Part shown: positions 1 through 6,113 of the stretch, one piece after another | Layout: each line of letters starts with the position of its first letter | Numbering within the stretch: the stretch's first letter is position 1 | Notes under the pieces: model-generated | Databases searched by the model: none | Seen by the model: only the letters and a program-made list of their open reading frames with translations | What the model was told of the DNA's origin: nothing | Program-made: the position numbers and the translations under genes | From: Catenibacterium sp. co_0103 | GTDB taxonomy: Bacteria; Bacillota_I; Bacilli_A; Erysipelotrichales; Coprobacillaceae | Assembly (NCBI RefSeq): GCF_004168205.1 | Contig: NZ_RCYB01000031.1 | Location: 1-26,566 of the forward strand | Length of the DNA stretch: 26,566 nt | Reading direction: 5' to 3'

Positions 1-76
1 TTTTTATATTGATTTTCAGTAATATGCTTGATTTTAGATGAAAGTTTTATTATTATCATAGTGTTCTTATTGGACA

Positions 77-122
77 GGATAAGCATCTCGGTCGCCAAAC
101 TTTCGATGCTTATCCTTTTTTT
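77..122 (+). terminator. Strong intrinsic terminator of an upstream transcript
   Basis: A perfect 12-bp stem (77-88 with 105-116) and a 16-nt loop are followed by seven T (116-122). This is a classic rho-independent terminator for a gene or RNA that begins left of the window. No coding sequence is recognisable in 1-76. Confidence 0.85.
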
Positions 123-334
123 CTTTCTATAGATTTATTTGACCTTAAGAACATGATAAATGATTTATGAAATAAACAAAACAGATAGCAGAAAACTGCC
201 CCTAAAAAGTTGACAGCATAAAAGCAAAGCCAGGAGTTCATACCCCTGACTTTTTCAAAGCTTGAGTAAACCCCAAGTCTATTTAGTTACTCTCTCTATC
301 AAGAGGCTCTTTTTTTACAATTAAAGACAAAATA
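123..334. other. Intergenic stretch with imperfect hairpins, no gene
   Basis: No ORF with a start and SD is visible. Structure seen: a small hairpin GCAG/CTGC (188-191/196-199); a stem AAAGCCAGG/CCTGACTTT with one mismatch (226-234/245-253); and a bulged long-range pairing of 261-271 with 286-303, followed by seven T (310-316). This could be a small terminated transcript or debris from a mobile element; bases 195-216 resemble an IS3-family (IS150-group) terminal repeat. I cannot assign a function. Confidence 0.35.
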
Positions 335-369
335 TATACGTATAAAAATTCGTATAATTTCATTATACG
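335..369 (+). promoter_or_regulatory. Operator upstream of nagA (palindromic repressor site)
   Basis: CGTATAAT-TTC-ATTATACG (351-369) is a perfect 8-3-8 palindrome, and a second palindrome TATACGTATA lies just upstream (335-344). Both use the half-site CGTATA/TATACG. The site overlaps the likely -35 region of the nagA promoter, so a bound protein should block transcription. It does not look like the NagR/YvoA dre site (ATTGGTCTAGACCAAT type), so the regulator is unknown; amino-sugar responsiveness is inferred from the gene it controls. Confidence 0.7.
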
Positions 370-387
370 ATAAATATGTGCTATAAT
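359..387 (+). promoter_or_regulatory. Promoter of the nagA operon
   Basis: A perfect -10 TATAAT lies at 382-387, with a weak -35 (TTCATT, 359-364) 17 bp upstream inside the palindrome. Transcription would start near 394, giving a leader of only about 14 nt in which the SD AAAGGAGG (392-399) is almost at the 5' end. Confidence 0.6.
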
Positions 388-407
388 AGAGAAAGGAGGA
401 TTTCAAT

Positions 408-1547
408 ATGAAAAACGTTATTATAAATGGTAAAGTGATTTTAGAAGATTCAATTAAAGAATTAAATGTATTTTTTGAAAATGGAAAGATTACAGAAGTC
501 AGTAACCGTGTACCTACTGATGAAACAGTAATAGATGCAAAGGGCTTATATGTTGCGCCTGGTATGATTGATGTGCATACTCATGGACGTAATGGTAGCG
601 ATACAATGTATGCAACTTTTAAAGATTTAAATAATATTTCTGTATCAGAATTAAAGACAGGTGTAACGAGCTTTTTACCTACAACTATGACTATGCCAGC
701 TGAAGATATTAAAAAGGCTATTGCAGCAGGCTATAATAATAAGGATAAGGTAGAAGGTGCTAAAATCTTAGGTATGCACCTAGAAGGACCTTTCTTTAGT
801 GTGAAATATAAAGGTGCTCAGCCAGAAGAATGTATGATTGCACCTACTGTAGAAAACTACTTATCTTTTGCAGGTGATCATCCTGATTTTGTAAAGAAGA
901 TTTCTTTAGCACCTGAAATTGAAGGTGCAGTAGATTTGATTAAATATTTAAGAGAACAGAACGTTGTTGTTTCTATGGGACATACTGATGCGACTTATGA
1001 AGAAGCAGTGAAAGCTATTGAAGCAGGTGCGACTTCAGGTACTCATACTTATAATGCGATGACTCCTTTAAAACATAGAGAGCCAGGTGTTGTAGGTGCT
1101 GTAATGCTTCATGATGAAGTATATGCAGAACTTATTCTTGATGGTATTCATGTATCATTCCCAGCAGCTAAGATTTTATCTAAGATGAAAGGTGCAGATA
1201 AATTAATTTTAATTACGGACTCATTAGAGGCTGCTATGCTTCCAGATGGCACTTATGAATTAGGTAATCAGAAGGTTTATGTAAAGGATGGTCAGGCACG
1301 CTTGAAGTCAGGTAACCTTGCTGGTTCTACTGCAAACCTTAATCAGTGTGTAAGAAATGCTTATAAACATCTTGATTTGCCATTATATGAAGCTATTGGT
1401 TATGCGACTAAGAATCCTGCAGATCATCTAGGTTTAAAGGATTATGGACGTATTAAAGAAGGATGCGTAGCTGATATGATTCTTATTGATGATGAAATTG
1501 ATATTAAGAGAGTCATTTTAAATGGTGAAACTAAAATTGGAGGGTAG
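408..1547 (+). CDS. nagA: N-acetylglucosamine-6-phosphate deacetylase
   Basis: Cytoplasmic amidohydrolase that removes acetate from GlcNAc-6-P to give glucosamine-6-P, the first committed step of amino-sugar catabolism and cell-wall sugar recycling. At 379 aa it has the family length. Visible motifs: metal-binding D-V-H-T-H-G (His57, His59), H-L-E-G-P-F with Glu126, G-H-T-D-A (His192), T-H-T-Y-N-A-M (His213), G-I-H (His248) and the catalytic Asp of I-T-D-S (Asp271). The start has a strong SD (AAAGGAGG, 392-399) at 8 nt. The next gene begins 3 nt after the stop, so the two form an operon. No nagB deaminase or PTS gene is in the window. Transcription is probably repressed through the palindromes upstream. 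Confidence 0.95.
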   Translation: MKNVIINGKVILEDSIKELNVFFENGKITEVSNRVPTDETVIDAKGLYVAPGMIDVHTHGRNGSDTMYATFKDLNNISVSELKTGVTSFLPTTMTMPAEDIKKAIAAGYNNKDKVEGAKILGMHLEGPFFSVKYKGAQPEECMIAPTVENYLSFAGDHPDFVKKISLAPEIEGAVDLIKYLREQNVVVSMGHTDATYEEAVKAIEAGATSGTHTYNAMTPLKHREPGVVGAVMLHDEVYAELILDGIHVSFPAAKILSKMKGADKLILITDSLEAAMLPDGTYELGNQKVYVKDGQARLKSGNLAGSTANLNQCVRNAYKHLDLPLYEAIGYATKNPADHLGLKDYGRIKEGCVADMILIDDEIDIKRVILNGETKIGG

Positions 1548-1549
1548 AC

Positions 1550-2428
1550 ATGATTACAATTAAAAATGATTATTTAGAAGCACAATTTGATCCTAAAGGT
1601 GCTGAAATCTCAAAGCTTATTGGAATGCAGGATGGCCTCAACTATATGTGGAAGCAGGATCCTTGTTTATGGGGACATAGTGCGCCTGTACTTTTCCCAA
1701 TTGTAGGTGCATTAAAGAATGGAACATGTTGTATTGATGGTAAGGAATATCATATGAATCAGCATGGTTTCTCTAGAAATACTGAATACGAAGTATATGA
1801 ACATGATGATACACATGTAGTGTTCCATTTATCTTCTAGTGATGAAATCAAGAAAATGTATCCTTATGAATTTGATTTATATGTGACTTATACATTAGTA
1901 GACAATAAATTAAAAGCTGAATTTAGAGTAGAAAATCATAATGAAGATGTAATCTATTTCCAGATTGGTGGTCATCCAGCATTTGCCTGCCCATTTATTG
2001 AAGGTGAAGATGCGAATGATTATTATATTGAATTTGAACAGAATGAAACGGTAGATCAGAAAATTATTGATGTAGAAAGAAAAGGTATGTCTCATGAAAC
2101 AAAACGTTTATTTGATAATGAACGTCATTTCTTTGTACGTCAGGCTATGTTTGATAATGATGCAGTTGTAGTGCCTCATTTTAAATCTCGCTATGTTTCA
2201 TTAAAGTCACTTACTAATAATAAGAGTTTGAACTTCTACATGAAGGGCTTTGATCATTTAGGACTTTGGACAAGCAAGCATGTGGGTGGTTTACTTGCCA
2301 TTGAACCTTGGGTTGGACATACTGATTATGTTGACTTTGAAGGAGATTTCAAAGATAAGGAAAGTGCTGTGGCACTTAAGAAGGGTGAAACATTTAATTG
2401 CGAATTTGCTGTTGAAATTTTCCAGTAA
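1550..2428 (+). CDS. Aldose 1-epimerase family protein (LacX/GalM-like)
   Basis: Member of the galactose mutarotase-like superfamily, 292 aa, with a beta-sandwich fold expected. These enzymes interconvert alpha and beta anomers of hexoses or hexose phosphates. Seen: Q-H-G-F (His72), G-G-H-P-A-F (His142, candidate general acid) and I-E-P-W (Glu252, candidate base), the usual positions of the catalytic pair. It follows nagA by 2 bases and is preceded by GGAGGG that overlaps the nagA stop, so it is co-transcribed and probably coupled. The context suggests it acts on amino sugars or their phosphates, but the true substrate cannot be read from sequence. A terminator overlaps its stop codon. Confidence 0.85.
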   Translation: MITIKNDYLEAQFDPKGAEISKLIGMQDGLNYMWKQDPCLWGHSAPVLFPIVGALKNGTCCIDGKEYHMNQHGFSRNTEYEVYEHDDTHVVFHLSSSDEIKKMYPYEFDLYVTYTLVDNKLKAEFRVENHNEDVIYFQIGGHPAFACPFIEGEDANDYYIEFEQNETVDQKIIDVERKGMSHETKRLFDNERHFFVRQAMFDNDAVVVPHFKSRYVSLKSLTNNKSLNFYMKGFDHLGLWTSKHVGGLLAIEPWVGHTDYVDFEGDFKDKESAVALKKGETFNCEFAVEIFQ

Positions 2429-2455
2429 GAAGACAAGAAATTGTCTTCTTTTTTT
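2427..2455 (+). terminator. Intrinsic terminator after the nagA operon
   Basis: A perfect 10-bp stem AAGAAGACAA/TTGTCTTCTT (2427-2436/2441-2450), a GAAA tetraloop and a T run to 2455. The hairpin begins within the stop codon of the epimerase gene. Confidence 0.9.
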
Positions 2456-2464
2456 AACATTGTA

Positions 2465-2494
2465 TTTACGTTTTATAGATGAGAATGTTATAAT
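2465..2494 (+). promoter_or_regulatory. Extended -10 promoter for the lipoprotein-rsuA operon
   Basis: TTTACG (2465-2470), an 18-bp spacer, then TATAAT (2489-2494) preceded by TGT, giving an extended -10 (TGTTATAAT). It sits just after the preceding terminator and before the SD AGGAGG (2503-2508). Confidence 0.75.
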
Positions 2495-2516
2495 TTTCAA
2501 ATAGGAGGCAGTTTGT

Positions 2517-3008
2517 ATGAAGAAGTTGTTGGTGGTTTTGCTTTGTTTATTTATCACAGCATGTGGAACTAAGACGAAAAATTCAGATATTTCAGATAGT
2601 GTGTTGAGAAAATATAAAGAAGATTTGTCATATATCAAAAAAACTAAGAAATTCGATAATGTTTCTGATAAAATGAATATGAAATTGTATTATACGGAAA
2701 TAAATGAAGGATATCGATATGAATTAGTTATTGATGAACCAAAAGAGAACATGTACAATATTAAGGCTATTTCATATAGTTCATCATGTTTAGATGATTA
2801 CCAGCCGACTATTGGATATTTTGATAAGGAAACATATTCTATGGTTCCTGGAGTCGTTGATAAAAAGAAAAATATTTATAAAGGCATTTCTTTGTCAGGA
2901 AGAGTGAAGAAGAAAGAGACACTTAAAGTTTTTGTTCATTATGATAAAAAGAAATCAGATTCTGATGAAAGTTATAGTTATTGTTTTGAGGTGAAGAATG
3001 AGAATTGA
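2517..3008 (+). CDS. Small lipoprotein, function unknown
   Basis: 163 aa. The N-terminus has two Lys, a hydrophobic core and a lipobox I-T-A-C with Cys16 as the predicted lipidated residue, so it should be anchored on the outer face of the membrane. The mature part is Lys/Asp/Tyr rich and predicted soluble; Cys residues appear in its middle and near the C-terminus (S-S-S-C, Y-S-Y-C). I do not recognise a family. SD AGGAGG at 2503-2508 supports the start. Its last 11 bases overlap rsuA in another frame, so translation of the two is probably coupled, but no functional link is evident. Confidence 0.75.
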   Translation: MKKLLVVLLCLFITACGTKTKNSDISDSVLRKYKEDLSYIKKTKKFDNVSDKMNMKLYYTEINEGYRYELVIDEPKENMYNIKAISYSSSCLDDYQPTIGYFDKETYSMVPGVVDKKKNIYKGISLSGRVKKKETLKVFVHYDKKKSDSDESYSYCFEVKNEN

Positions 3009-3693
3009 TAAATTATTAGCACATTGTGGATATGGCTCAAGAAAAGATGTGAAGCAGCTTTTAAAGGATGGAGTTGTTGTTTCTAATGGTAAGAAGATTA
3101 AATCATCAGGGGCTCATGTTGATCCTGAAAAAGATGAGATTTATGTAGATGGTGAAAAGATTGTTTATTTAAAGTATGTTTATTATATGTTGAATAAGCC
3201 AGATGGTTATGTGAGTGCAACAGAAGATAATCTTTATCCTACGGTTATTGATTTGATTAAAGAATATCATCCTGGATTATTCCCGGTAGGAAGACTTGAT
3301 GTAGATACAGAAGGTCTTTTGCTTATCACTAATGATGGGCAGCTAGCACATCGTCTTCTTTCTCCTAGAACACATGTTCCAAAGACTTATTATGTTAAAG
3401 TGAAGGGAAGACTTGGAATAGGTGATATCAACGCATTTACTAAAGGTATTCCTTTAGAAGATTTCACATGTATGCCAGCTTTTTTGAATATTATTAAGAG
3501 CGGTGAAATTAGTGAGTGTGAAGTGACTATTTATGAAGGCAAGTTTCATCAGGTTAAAAGAATGTTTCAAGCGTGTGGTAAAGAGGTTGTTTATTTGAAG
3601 CGTATCAGCATGGGAGAACTTAAACTTGATGAGAGTCTTAAATTAGGTCATTACAGACCACTTACAGATGAGGAAATTAATAGCATACTATAA
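2998..3693 (+). CDS. rsuA: 16S rRNA pseudouridine synthase, RsuA/RluB family
   Basis: Converts a specific uridine in rRNA to pseudouridine; RsuA acts on U516 of 16S rRNA. The 231-aa protein has an N-terminal S4 RNA-binding domain (about 1-50) and a catalytic domain with the signature G-R-L-D-V-D-T-E-G-L-L, in which Asp101 is the catalytic nucleophile. Length and Asp position match E. coli RsuA well, but RluB or RluE/F specificity cannot be excluded. The ATG overlaps the lipoprotein gene by 11 nt and is preceded by GAGGTG (2988-2993). It is followed by trmB after 36 bp that contain a possible promoter. Confidence 0.88.
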   Translation: MRIDKLLAHCGYGSRKDVKQLLKDGVVVSNGKKIKSSGAHVDPEKDEIYVDGEKIVYLKYVYYMLNKPDGYVSATEDNLYPTVIDLIKEYHPGLFPVGRLDVDTEGLLLITNDGQLAHRLLSPRTHVPKTYYVKVKGRLGIGDINAFTKGIPLEDFTCMPAFLNIIKSGEISECEVTIYEGKFHQVKRMFQACGKEVVYLKRISMGELKLDESLKLGHYRPLTDEEINSIL

Positions 3694-3700
3694 CGTTTTA

Positions 3701-3709
3701 TGATATAAT
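3701..3709 (+). promoter_or_regulatory. Possible internal extended -10 promoter for trmB
   Basis: TGATATAAT: perfect -10 (3704-3709) with TG at the extended position, 20 bp before the trmB start. No good -35 is seen. It would let trmB and downstream genes be expressed independently of rsuA. Confidence 0.5.
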
Positions 3710-3729
3710 AACAATGATATGGAGGTTTT

Positions 3730-4383
3730 ATGAGATTAAGAAATAATCCTGATGCGATGCCTTTTTTACAAGAGCATGCAGATTTAGTTTTTATTAATCC
3801 ACGTGACCGCTTAGGTAAGTGGCATGAGGTATTCGGAAATGACAATCCTATTGCGATTGAAATCGGAATGGGAAAAGGCGATTTCATTATCGAAAATGCG
3901 AGAAGAAATCCAAATATCAACTTTATTGGTATTGAAAAATATTCAACAGTTCTAACTATTGCGGTAAAGAAATCTTTAGAAATGGAAACTTTACCAAATC
4001 TTCGCTTTATGAAGGAAGATGCTGCAGTTTTAGGTGAAGTATTTGCGGAAGGTGAGATTGATACAGTTTATTTAAACTTCAGTGATCCTTGGCCTAAAAA
4101 GAGACATTCAAAGAGAAGATTGACTTATTCTTCATTCTTGGATGTTTATAAGAGTATTTTAAAGAATGAAGGTCATTTGATTTTTAAGACAGATAACCGC
4201 CCGTTCTTTGAATTCTCACTTGTTTCTATGAATAATTATGGAGCACGTTTCCATGATATATGTTTAGATCTTCATCATAGTGAAGGATATGAAGATAATG
4301 TGATGACTGAATATGAAAAGAAGTTCTCACCATTTGGCCCTATTTATAGAATCGATATTGATTTTGGTGATATGAATGGATAA
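3730..4383 (+). CDS. trmB: tRNA (guanine-N7)-methyltransferase
   Basis: SAM-dependent enzyme that makes m7G46 in the variable loop of tRNAs. The 217-aa length is typical. Seen: SAM-binding loop E-I-G-M-G-K-G-D-F (44-52), acidic G-I-E (Glu69) ending the second strand, the family hallmark F-S-D-P-W-P-K-K-R-H (117-126), and T-D-N (154-156). SD is GGAGG at 3721-3725. The last bases overlap the thioredoxin-like gene (ATG at 4376, stop at 4381-4383), so the two are translationally coupled. Confidence 0.95.
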   Translation: MRLRNNPDAMPFLQEHADLVFINPRDRLGKWHEVFGNDNPIAIEIGMGKGDFIIENARRNPNINFIGIEKYSTVLTIAVKKSLEMETLPNLRFMKEDAAVLGEVFAEGEIDTVYLNFSDPWPKKRHSKRRLTYSSFLDVYKSILKNEGHLIFKTDNRPFFEFSLVSMNNYGARFHDICLDLHHSEGYEDNVMTEYEKKFSPFGPIYRIDIDFGDMNG

Positions 4384-4693
4384 GCTCATTCAATTGCATT
4401 CTTTAGAAGAGTTTAAAGAAGCTATCCAGAATAAATGTATTATCGTATTTTCTACAGATTGGTGTCCAGATTGTCTTTATATGAAAACCTATATAGAACA
4501 TGTTGTTGAAAACAATCCAGCATATCAATTCTATTATGTGAATCGTGACGATATGCTTGATTTATGTATTGAATTAAATATCTTAGGTATTCCTTCTTTT
4601 ATCGCATATGATAAGGGACAGGAACTAGGACGATTGGTATCGAAATTAAGAAAGACAGAGGAGGAAGTTCAGTCTTTCATTGATTCAATTTAA
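4376..4693 (+). CDS. Thioredoxin-family protein (CPDC active site)
   Basis: 105-aa single-domain thioredoxin-fold protein, cytoplasmic (no signal). The redox motif W-C-P-D-C (Cys30, Cys33) is at the expected position after the second beta strand, and the cis-proline loop G-I-P-S-F (Pro73) is present. The dipeptide between the cysteines is Pro-Asp rather than the Gly-Pro of classical thioredoxin, as in YtpP-like or bacillithiol-associated thioredoxin-like proteins, so its partner may not be standard thioredoxin reductase. It overlaps trmB by 8 nt. The SD is weak, consistent with coupled translation. Confidence 0.85.
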   Translation: MDKLIQLHSLEEFKEAIQNKCIIVFSTDWCPDCLYMKTYIEHVVENNPAYQFYYVNRDDMLDLCIELNILGIPSFIAYDKGQELGRLVSKLRKTEEEVQSFIDSI

Positions 4694-4714
4694 AAAAGAA
4701 AGTGTGGGTTGAAT

Positions 4715-5362
4715 ATGAAAATTACAGATTGGATTATGGGTAAAGATATGGATTTTGAAGATACTGTAAAGAAAGAGGAGCCACCACATGTGGATCCTGT
4801 GATTGAACAGCGTCGTAAAGAAAAGTTCAGTGAACCTATGATTTATAACGAAGAAAAAAAAGTTGAAGAACAAAAGGTCGAAGTAAAGGTTCCCGTAGTA
4901 AAGAAAAAAGAAGAACCTAAAAAGCCTAAAAAGCAAGAATATGTCATGAGTCAGATCATCTCTCCAATGAACGGAGTGCAGGAATCTAATAACCCTGTGC
5001 CACAAAAAAAGCCAGCAGTTAAGAAAAAAATAAAAAGACGTGAGGATGATGTGGTACCGGTATTAAGTCCTTTTTATGGTGCTCAAGGAATTGAGGAAGA
5101 AAAGCCTGTTGTGAAAAAGGCAAAGAAGGTAGAGAAAGTCGTCAAGAAGGAAAGCAGTGAAGTGATTGATTCTGTAGAAAGCCGCTTGAAGAATTTATCT
5201 ACTTTAACACTTGAATCACAAGAAGACCTCAAAATTGTTGAAGAGAGAACTGGTAAGTTCAAACATGACATGGAGAATGAAGATCCTTTGATTGAAGAAA
5301 TCAATGATGATATGAGCTATGATGAACTCATGAATCTTTATGAAAAGAAGTTTGAAGATTAA
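4715..5362 (+). CDS. Uncharacterised K/E-rich protein with two S-P-x-x-G motifs
   Basis: About 215 aa from ATG 4715; a TTG at 4709 is also possible, and neither has a strong SD. I do not recognise the family. The N-terminal part is charged and probably disordered, rich in Lys, Glu, Pro and Val. Two short matching motifs stand out, S-P-M-N-G-V-Q (85-91) and S-P-F-Y-G-A-Q (120-126, numbered from the TTG), each preceded by hydrophobic residues and separated by a basic Pro/Lys linker. The C-terminal 60 residues look helical and acidic and end in M-S-Y-D-E-L-M-N-L-Y-E. No signal or membrane segment. Its stop overlaps the acpS start (TAATG). The layout suggests a scaffold or adaptor with repeated peptide-docking motifs, but this is inference. 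Confidence 0.75.
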   Translation: MKITDWIMGKDMDFEDTVKKEEPPHVDPVIEQRRKEKFSEPMIYNEEKKVEEQKVEVKVPVVKKKEEPKKPKKQEYVMSQIISPMNGVQESNNPVPQKKPAVKKKIKRREDDVVPVLSPFYGAQGIEEEKPVVKKAKKVEKVVKKESSEVIDSVESRLKNLSTLTLESQEDLKIVEERTGKFKHDMENEDPLIEEINDDMSYDELMNLYEKKFED

Positions 5363-5685
5363 TGGGGATTGGTGTTGATATCGTTGAGCTTTCTCGCTTA
5401 GATATTGAGAATGAAAGATTTGTCCGTCATATTTTGTCAGATGCAGAATATGAGATATTTCAATCATTCCCTACCAAAAAGCGTAAGAGAGAGTATCTAG
5501 GTGGTCGTTTTGCAGCCAAGGAAGCTTATCTGAAAGCAAATCACCTAGGTATTGGTGGTATTTCATTTCATGATATTGTCATTTTGAATCATGAAGACGG
5601 AAGTCCTTATCTCAATGATGAGGATGCAGACATTTCTATTGCACATGATGGTGGCATTGCAATCGCTTTTGTAAATAAGAAATAA
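5362..5685 (+). CDS. acpS: Holo-[acyl-carrier-protein] synthase
   Basis: Transfers 4'-phosphopantetheine from CoA to apo-ACP, activating fatty-acid synthesis. 107 aa, a little shorter than the usual 118-125. Family motifs are clear: G-I-G-V-D-I-V-E at the N-terminus with Mg-binding Asp6, and G-G-R-F-A-A-K-E-A with Glu54; the C-terminal strand I-S-I-A-H-D-G-G-I-A-I-A corresponds to the conserved S-I-S-H segment. The start codon overlaps the preceding stop (TAATG), so its translation depends on the upstream gene. Confidence 0.9.
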   Translation: MGIGVDIVELSRLDIENERFVRHILSDAEYEIFQSFPTKKRKREYLGGRFAAKEAYLKANHLGIGGISFHDIVILNHEDGSPYLNDEDADISIAHDGGIAIAFVNKK

Positions 5686-5702
5686 TTTTATTTAACCCGT
5701 AT

Positions 5703-5745
5703 TCACCTTCTTCTTAAAACAAGTCTTTTGGAGGAGGTGATTTTT
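5703..5745 (+). promoter_or_regulatory. Hairpin sequestering the ssb Shine-Dalgarno, with a T run
   Basis: TCACCTTCTTC (5703-5713) can pair over all 11 positions (two G-U) with GGAGGAGGTGA (5730-5740), which is the ssb SD. The 16-nt loop can add AAAA/TTTT pairs. Five T follow directly (5741-5745). The element can therefore act as an SD-occluding structure or as a terminator between acpS and ssb. Either would tune ssb and possibly lepA expression. Confidence 0.65.
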
Positions 5746-5747
5746 AT

Positions 5748-6095
5748 ATGTATAATCAAGTATTTCTTGTGGGTAGACTTGCTCAGATGCCTGATTATGA
5801 AATTATCAATAATTATCGAAAGGATGCTTTAATCCATATTATGGTTTATCGTCCTTTTGATGAAGTGAAAGGATGTAGGGATTATGATTTGGTTCCTATT
5901 ATCTTGTGGAGAGGTTTAGCGGAAATGATTAATGATACATGTCATGTTGGCAGTGTCATTGCAGTAAAAGGAAGATTGAATGATCTTGAAGACAAGCCCG
6001 ATTATCAAGGATATCGTGTCATGTCTGTACGTGCAGAGTCTTTCGAGGTTCTTGATGAGAAGCTCAAAGAACTTCAGAAACCGCTGACTATGTAG
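5748..6095 (+). CDS. ssb: Short single-stranded DNA-binding protein (SSB-like OB fold)
   Basis: 115 aa with the SSB N-terminal signature M-Y-N-Q-V-F-L-V-G-R-L and an OB-fold pattern (V-P-I-I-L-W-R-G-L-A-E, V-K-G-R-L). It should bind ssDNA during replication, repair or uptake. It ends almost at the OB fold (…L-K-E-L-Q-K-P-L-T-M) and lacks both the flexible linker and the acidic D-D-D-I-P-F-type tail that recruits partner proteins to canonical SSB, so it is probably a paralogue; a PriB-like role is an alternative. ATG 5748 is 7 nt after a very strong SD that lies in the hairpin upstream. lepA follows after 18 bp, so the two are likely co-transcribed. Confidence 0.8.
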   Translation: MYNQVFLVGRLAQMPDYEIINNYRKDALIHIMVYRPFDEVKGCRDYDLVPIILWRGLAEMINDTCHVGSVIAVKGRLNDLEDKPDYQGYRVMSVRAESFEVLDEKLKELQKPLTM

Positions 6096-6113
6096 AAATA
6101 AGGAGGTTTATTT

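Noticed and set aside
77..122. Riboswitch or attenuator for nagA
   Set aside because: The hairpin is almost 290 bp upstream of nagA and the gene has its own promoter and operator; it is better explained as the terminator of an upstream unit.
1910..2638. ORFs in other frames inside and after the epimerase gene (1910-2095 -, 2280-2504 +, 2291-2638 -)
   Set aside because: They overlap clear genes or run across a terminator, have biased composition and no SD.
3651..5467. Minus-strand ORFs opposite trmB, the K/E-rich gene and acpS
   Set aside because: Phe/Ser/Leu-rich shadows of Lys/Glu-rich genes, with no SD and no family features.
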